Shown piece by piece: positions 6,677 through 8,889 of a DNA stretch of 8,889 bases. This DNA comes from an uncultured Clostridia bacterium (GTDB taxonomy: Bacteria; Bacillota; Clostridia; Oscillospirales; Acutalibacteraceae), in the NCBI GenBank assembly GCA_946539105.1, contig CAMNHG010000053.1, positions 1 to 8,889 on the forward strand, read 5' to 3'. The notes beneath the pieces were generated by a model. That model was given only the letters and a program-made list of their open reading frames with translations. It searched no databases and was not told the origin of the DNA. The first letter of the stretch is position 1; each line of letters starts with the position of its first letter. A program made the translations under genes and the position numbers.

Positions 6677-7234
6677 ATGGCTGACGAAATAGCAAAAACT
6701 GAGAAAAAGACATTTTTGAGAAGCAGTATTTTTGAGGGGATACTTTTCATCCTTTTGGGAGTTGCAATTCTTGTTTGGCCTGATCACGCGCTTAAAACGC
6801 TCTGCATTATAGCAGGAATCGCGGTCGGCTTGATGGGAGTATTAAGAATTATATTCTTCTTCAGAACCCCGAAAGAGGAACGTAAAATCGGTATGATAAT
6901 TGTCGGCGTGCTCCAGCTCGCGTTCGGAATCGCGCTGATTGCCGCGTCGGAGTTCTTCATCAATCTGTTCTTTGTTATAACGGGAATTATGCTTGTCTAC
7001 GGAGCGTTTTTGATGTTATTCAGAGCGGTACAGCTCAGGCGTGTAAAGGGCATAATGTTCGCGCTCTCGATAATATTCGGAATAATCTACACAATTTTAG
7101 CGGTGATTATTTTTATGAATCCCGAGGGCTTCGCACAGTTTGTAACGAGAATCCAGGGAATAGCTCTTATTTTTGAGGGCTTGGGAATAATAATAGTGCT
7201 CAGAAACCTAAAGCTCACCCTTGAACGCGCATAA
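6677..7234 (+). CDS. HdeD/DUF308-family six-helix membrane protein
   Basis: This small integral membrane protein has 185 residues, the usual size for the HdeD/DUF308 family. After a charged cytoplasmic start (MADEIAKTEKKTFLR), six hydrophobic helices can be read at about 15-34, 40-62, 71-90, 93-117, 124-147 and 153-176. The repeated pattern GILFILLGVAILVWPDHAL / GIAVGLMGVLRI is the family's two-helix unit. Basic loops (RTPKEERK at 63-70, RAVQLRRVKG at 116-125) and the basic C-terminus support an inside location for both ends. E. coli HdeD is an acid-resistance protein, but the molecular function of the family is unknown and cannot be read here. AGGAGGG six to seven bases upstream fixes the start. 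It is a single-gene unit with its own promoter, converging on the acyltransferase gene at a shared hairpin. Confidence 0.85.
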   Translation: MADEIAKTEKKTFLRSSIFEGILFILLGVAILVWPDHALKTLCIIAGIAVGLMGVLRIIFFFRTPKEERKIGMIIVGVLQLAFGIALIAASEFFINLFFVITGIMLVYGAFLMLFRAVQLRRVKGIMFALSIIFGIIYTILAVIIFMNPEGFAQFVTRIQGIALIFEGLGIIIVLRNLKLTLERA

Positions 7235-7237
7235 ACA

Positions 7238-7267
7238 AAAACGGACTGGTTAATCAGTCCGTTTTTT
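7238..7267. terminator. Bidirectional terminator between convergent genes
   Basis: AAAACGGACTG (7238-7248), a 6-base loop, and CAGTCCGTTTT (7255-7265) form a hairpin with T-tracts on both strands. On the plus strand it follows the DUF308 stop by a few bases. On the minus strand its first arm is the last codons of the acyltransferase gene, whose TAA (7252-7250) sits in the loop. Confidence 0.9.
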
Positions 7268-8290
7268 AGTTGACAGCTTTTTAATTGTTTCAGCCGCTTT
7301 ATGAAATACAATCGACACCGCAAAGGATATGGCAATCACAATCAGATAATTCCATATTATATACGTGGGCAAGCCGATAATCTTAAAAATTTCACGAATC
7401 AAAACGTGGCTTAGGTAAAGCTCCAGTGATATTTTTCCGAGCCACCTCAAACCGCGGTTAACAGCCTTGCCGTCAAACAGAGAAATCAGCGCGGTCGCCG
7501 CAATCATAATTATAATCGGATAAAATACGGTTTGAAGTCTGAGCTTGAATATTCCCCAAAGAAAGCTGCCGTCAACGCCGGTAATAAACGTCAAAATCAT
7601 AAACAGCACGCCTAAACCGAAAAGCAGATATATTTCGTACGTGAGCTTTTCTTTGCGGCATATTTTGCATCCAAACCACGAGCCTATGATGAAAATAACC
7701 GTTCTCCAAAGCGCGATTTCTGTGTTTTCATAAAACCCGGGAGCGGTAAAGCTCAGAATAATACAGCCGGAAATAAGCGCGATTACCACTACCGCCGTGA
7801 TAAAATCACGAAGCCTGCGGTTTTGTATGCTGAGCATTTTGAAAATCAGCGGAAATATCAGGTACATAATCAAAATAAATGATATGTACCACACCAGCGT
7901 CGCGCCCTCAGCCCAGAAAGAAACGGTTGAAAAATCAAATAAAAACTGAGGAAATCCGGTTTTTTCGAGCACTAAATCAATTATTATCCAACCGATACCG
8001 CCGATAACAGCGTACGCAGGCAAAATCCTGGCCGCGCGCCTTTTGTAAAACCCGGCAATACCCCTGCGCGAATACATCGAATAATACAATCCCATTCCGG
8101 AGAGGAACAGAAAAATATCAACGCCGACGCTGAATATTACCGAGTTATAAATGTTCGCCGCGGTCATCAGCGCGGGAGCTGAGTCGGAGTCGGAAATATC
8201 GTTAAAAAAGTGAAATATTAAAATTGTTAAAATCGAAAATCCGAAAAGCTCATTTCTGTATTTCGGAATTAATAAAGCTATTTTGTTCAT
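7250..8290 (-). CDS. Integral membrane acyltransferase, family 3 (OafA/Acyl_transf_3 type)
   Basis: This 346-residue polytopic membrane protein belongs to the family that moves acyl groups (often acetyl) across or at the membrane onto sugars, peptidoglycan or exopolysaccharide. Seen: an N-terminal helix with His27 in YRNELFGFSILTILIFHFF, VGVDIFLFLSGMGLYYS (56-71), the basic patch FYKRRAARILPAY (81-93), LVWYISFILIMYL (132-144), and near the end LGKISLELYLSHVLI (284-298). About ten hydrophobic segments span the chain, and no extra SGNH domain is attached. Oddity: the conserved Arg normally 10-11 residues before the helix His is absent (Phe16/Gly17 there), and the nearest is Arg12. The ATG overlaps the methyltransferase stop in ATGA (8290-8287), with no Shine-Dalgarno, so it is probably translated by coupling. 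Substrate unknown. Its stop lies in the loop of the shared terminator. Confidence 0.85.
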   Translation of the reverse strand: MNKIALLIPKYRNELFGFSILTILIFHFFNDISDSDSAPALMTAANIYNSVIFSVGVDIFLFLSGMGLYYSMYSRRGIAGFYKRRAARILPAYAVIGGIGWIIIDLVLEKTGFPQFLFDFSTVSFWAEGATLVWYISFILIMYLIFPLIFKMLSIQNRRLRDFITAVVVIALISGCIILSFTAPGFYENTEIALWRTVIFIIGSWFGCKICRKEKLTYEIYLLFGLGVLFMILTFITGVDGSFLWGIFKLRLQTVFYPIIIMIAATALISLFDGKAVNRGLRWLGKISLELYLSHVLIREIFKIIGLPTYIIWNYLIVIAISFAVSIVFHKAAETIKKLSTKKRTD

Positions 8291-8889
8291 TTTTTCATTA
8301 AAATTGCCACGCTCTCTACATGCGCTGTTTTCGGGAACATATCCACAGGTGTGACTTGGGCGGTTTTGTAGCCGAGGACGTCAAAATATTTTAAATCTCT
8401 CGCCAAGGTCGCCGGGTCGCAGGAGACGTAAACTACCCTGTCGGGCTTCATTTCGGTAATAGTTTTTACAAGCTCCTCGCCGCAGCCCTTTCGCGGAGGG
8501 TCGACGATAATCACATCGGGTTTAAGTCCGTTTTGTTCAAGTTCCTTTGCGGCGTTTGCCGCGTCCGAGCAAATAAACTCGGCGTTGGTAATTCCGTTGT
8601 TTTCGGCATTTTGCCGCGCGTCCTTAACAGCGTCCTCTATAATTTCAACGCCGATCAGCTTTTTGCAGTCCTTCGCCATCGTCAGACCGATTGTGCCCGT
8701 TCCGCAGTATAGGTCGAGCAAAACCTCATCTCCGCTTAGCTGCGCGTACTCCTTTGCTTTGCGATAGAGCCTTTCTGCCTGAGAGCGGTTGACCTGCCAG
8801 AACGAAAACGGCGAAATCTTAAACTTCAAACCGCATAGCTCGTCGGTGATGTAACCGTTGCCGTAGGCTGTGCGGTTTTTCGCGCCTAA
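8287..8889 (-). CDS. rlmD: 23S rRNA (uracil-C5)-methyltransferase, RlmD/RlmCD (RumA) type, 5' part beyond window
   Basis: This is an S-adenosylmethionine-dependent enzyme that makes 5-methyluridine in 23S rRNA. The visible 200 residues are the C-terminal catalytic half of a family usually near 450. The frame stays open to the right edge (LGAKNRTAYGNGYI...). Seen: the ISPFSFWQVN stretch; the SAM-binding motif LLDLYCGTGTIGL (about residues 57-69 of the visible part); VDPPRKGC (129-136); the catalytic nucleophile Cys157 in VYVSCDPATLARDL; and AHVESVA near the end, where Glu192 is the family's general base. The N-terminal TRAM domain and any Fe-S cysteines lie outside the window. In Firmicutes one such enzyme (RlmCD) can modify two 23S uridines, and several paralogues are common, so the exact target is unsure. 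TrmA (tRNA) is less likely. It is upstream of, and coupled to, the acyltransferase gene. Confidence 0.9.
   Translation of the reverse strand, partial: LGAKNRTAYGNGYITDELCGLKFKISPFSFWQVNRSQAERLYRKAKEYAQLSGDEVLLDLYCGTGTIGLTMAKDCKKLIGVEIIEDAVKDARQNAENNGITNAEFICSDAANAAKELEQNGLKPDVIIVDPPRKGCGEELVKTITEMKPDRVVYVSCDPATLARDLKYFDVLGYKTAQVTPVDMFPKTAHVESVAILMKK

Noticed and set aside
8287..8829. A complete 180-residue methyltransferase starting at TTG 8829
   Set aside because: The frame stays open to the right edge with family-like sequence, and no ribosome site precedes 8829. The gene is a fragment cut by the window.

Overview
The window looks like an ordinary core-chromosome segment of a Gram-positive anaerobe of the class Clostridia, probably near the Ruminococcaceae/Oscillospiraceae. 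This rests on strong GGAGG-type ribosome binding sites, near-consensus sigma-A promoters, tight hairpin-plus-T-tract terminators, mid GC content by eye, and gene families typical of that group (single-chain Aquifex/Clostridia-type aconitase, TypA, membrane-anchored HtrA, RlmD/RlmCD-type methyltransferase). The taxonomic call is an inference. I see no insertion sequence, phage gene, CRISPR array, tRNA or rRNA.

Layout, left to right. (1) Bases 1-1619, minus strand: aconitate hydratase, cut by the left edge inside its C-terminal swivel domain. (2) Bases 1620-1964: a divergent intergenic region with two back-to-back promoters, a perfect 10-bp tandem repeat between them, and an aconitase leader with small hairpins. 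(3) Bases 1965-4666, plus strand: a two-gene operon of the ribosome-associated GTPase typA and a DEDDh exonuclease with a C-terminal zinc ribbon, joined by an ATGA stop/start overlap and closed by a strong terminator. (4) Bases 4829-6526, plus strand: a membrane-anchored HtrA-type serine protease with a PDZ domain and a long disordered cytoplasmic N-terminus, followed by a terminator. (5) Bases 6677-7234, plus strand: a six-helix HdeD/DUF308 membrane protein with its own extended -10 promoter. (6) Bases 7250-8889, minus strand: the C-terminal part of a 23S rRNA uracil-C5 methyltransferase, overlapping by ATGA a downstream integral membrane acyltransferase. This operon converges on the DUF308 gene at a shared bidirectional hairpin.

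Functionally, the aconitase supplies isocitrate/2-oxoglutarate for glutamate synthesis. TypA, the nuclease and the rRNA methyltransferase all point to ribosome or RNA maintenance. HtrA and the DUF308 protein are envelope or stress-type proteins, and the acyltransferase probably modifies a surface glycan or similar acceptor. I found no convincing undescribed multi-gene system. The most interesting points are the typA-exonuclease coupling, the tandem repeat in the divergent promoter region, and the non-canonical N-terminal motif of the acyltransferase.
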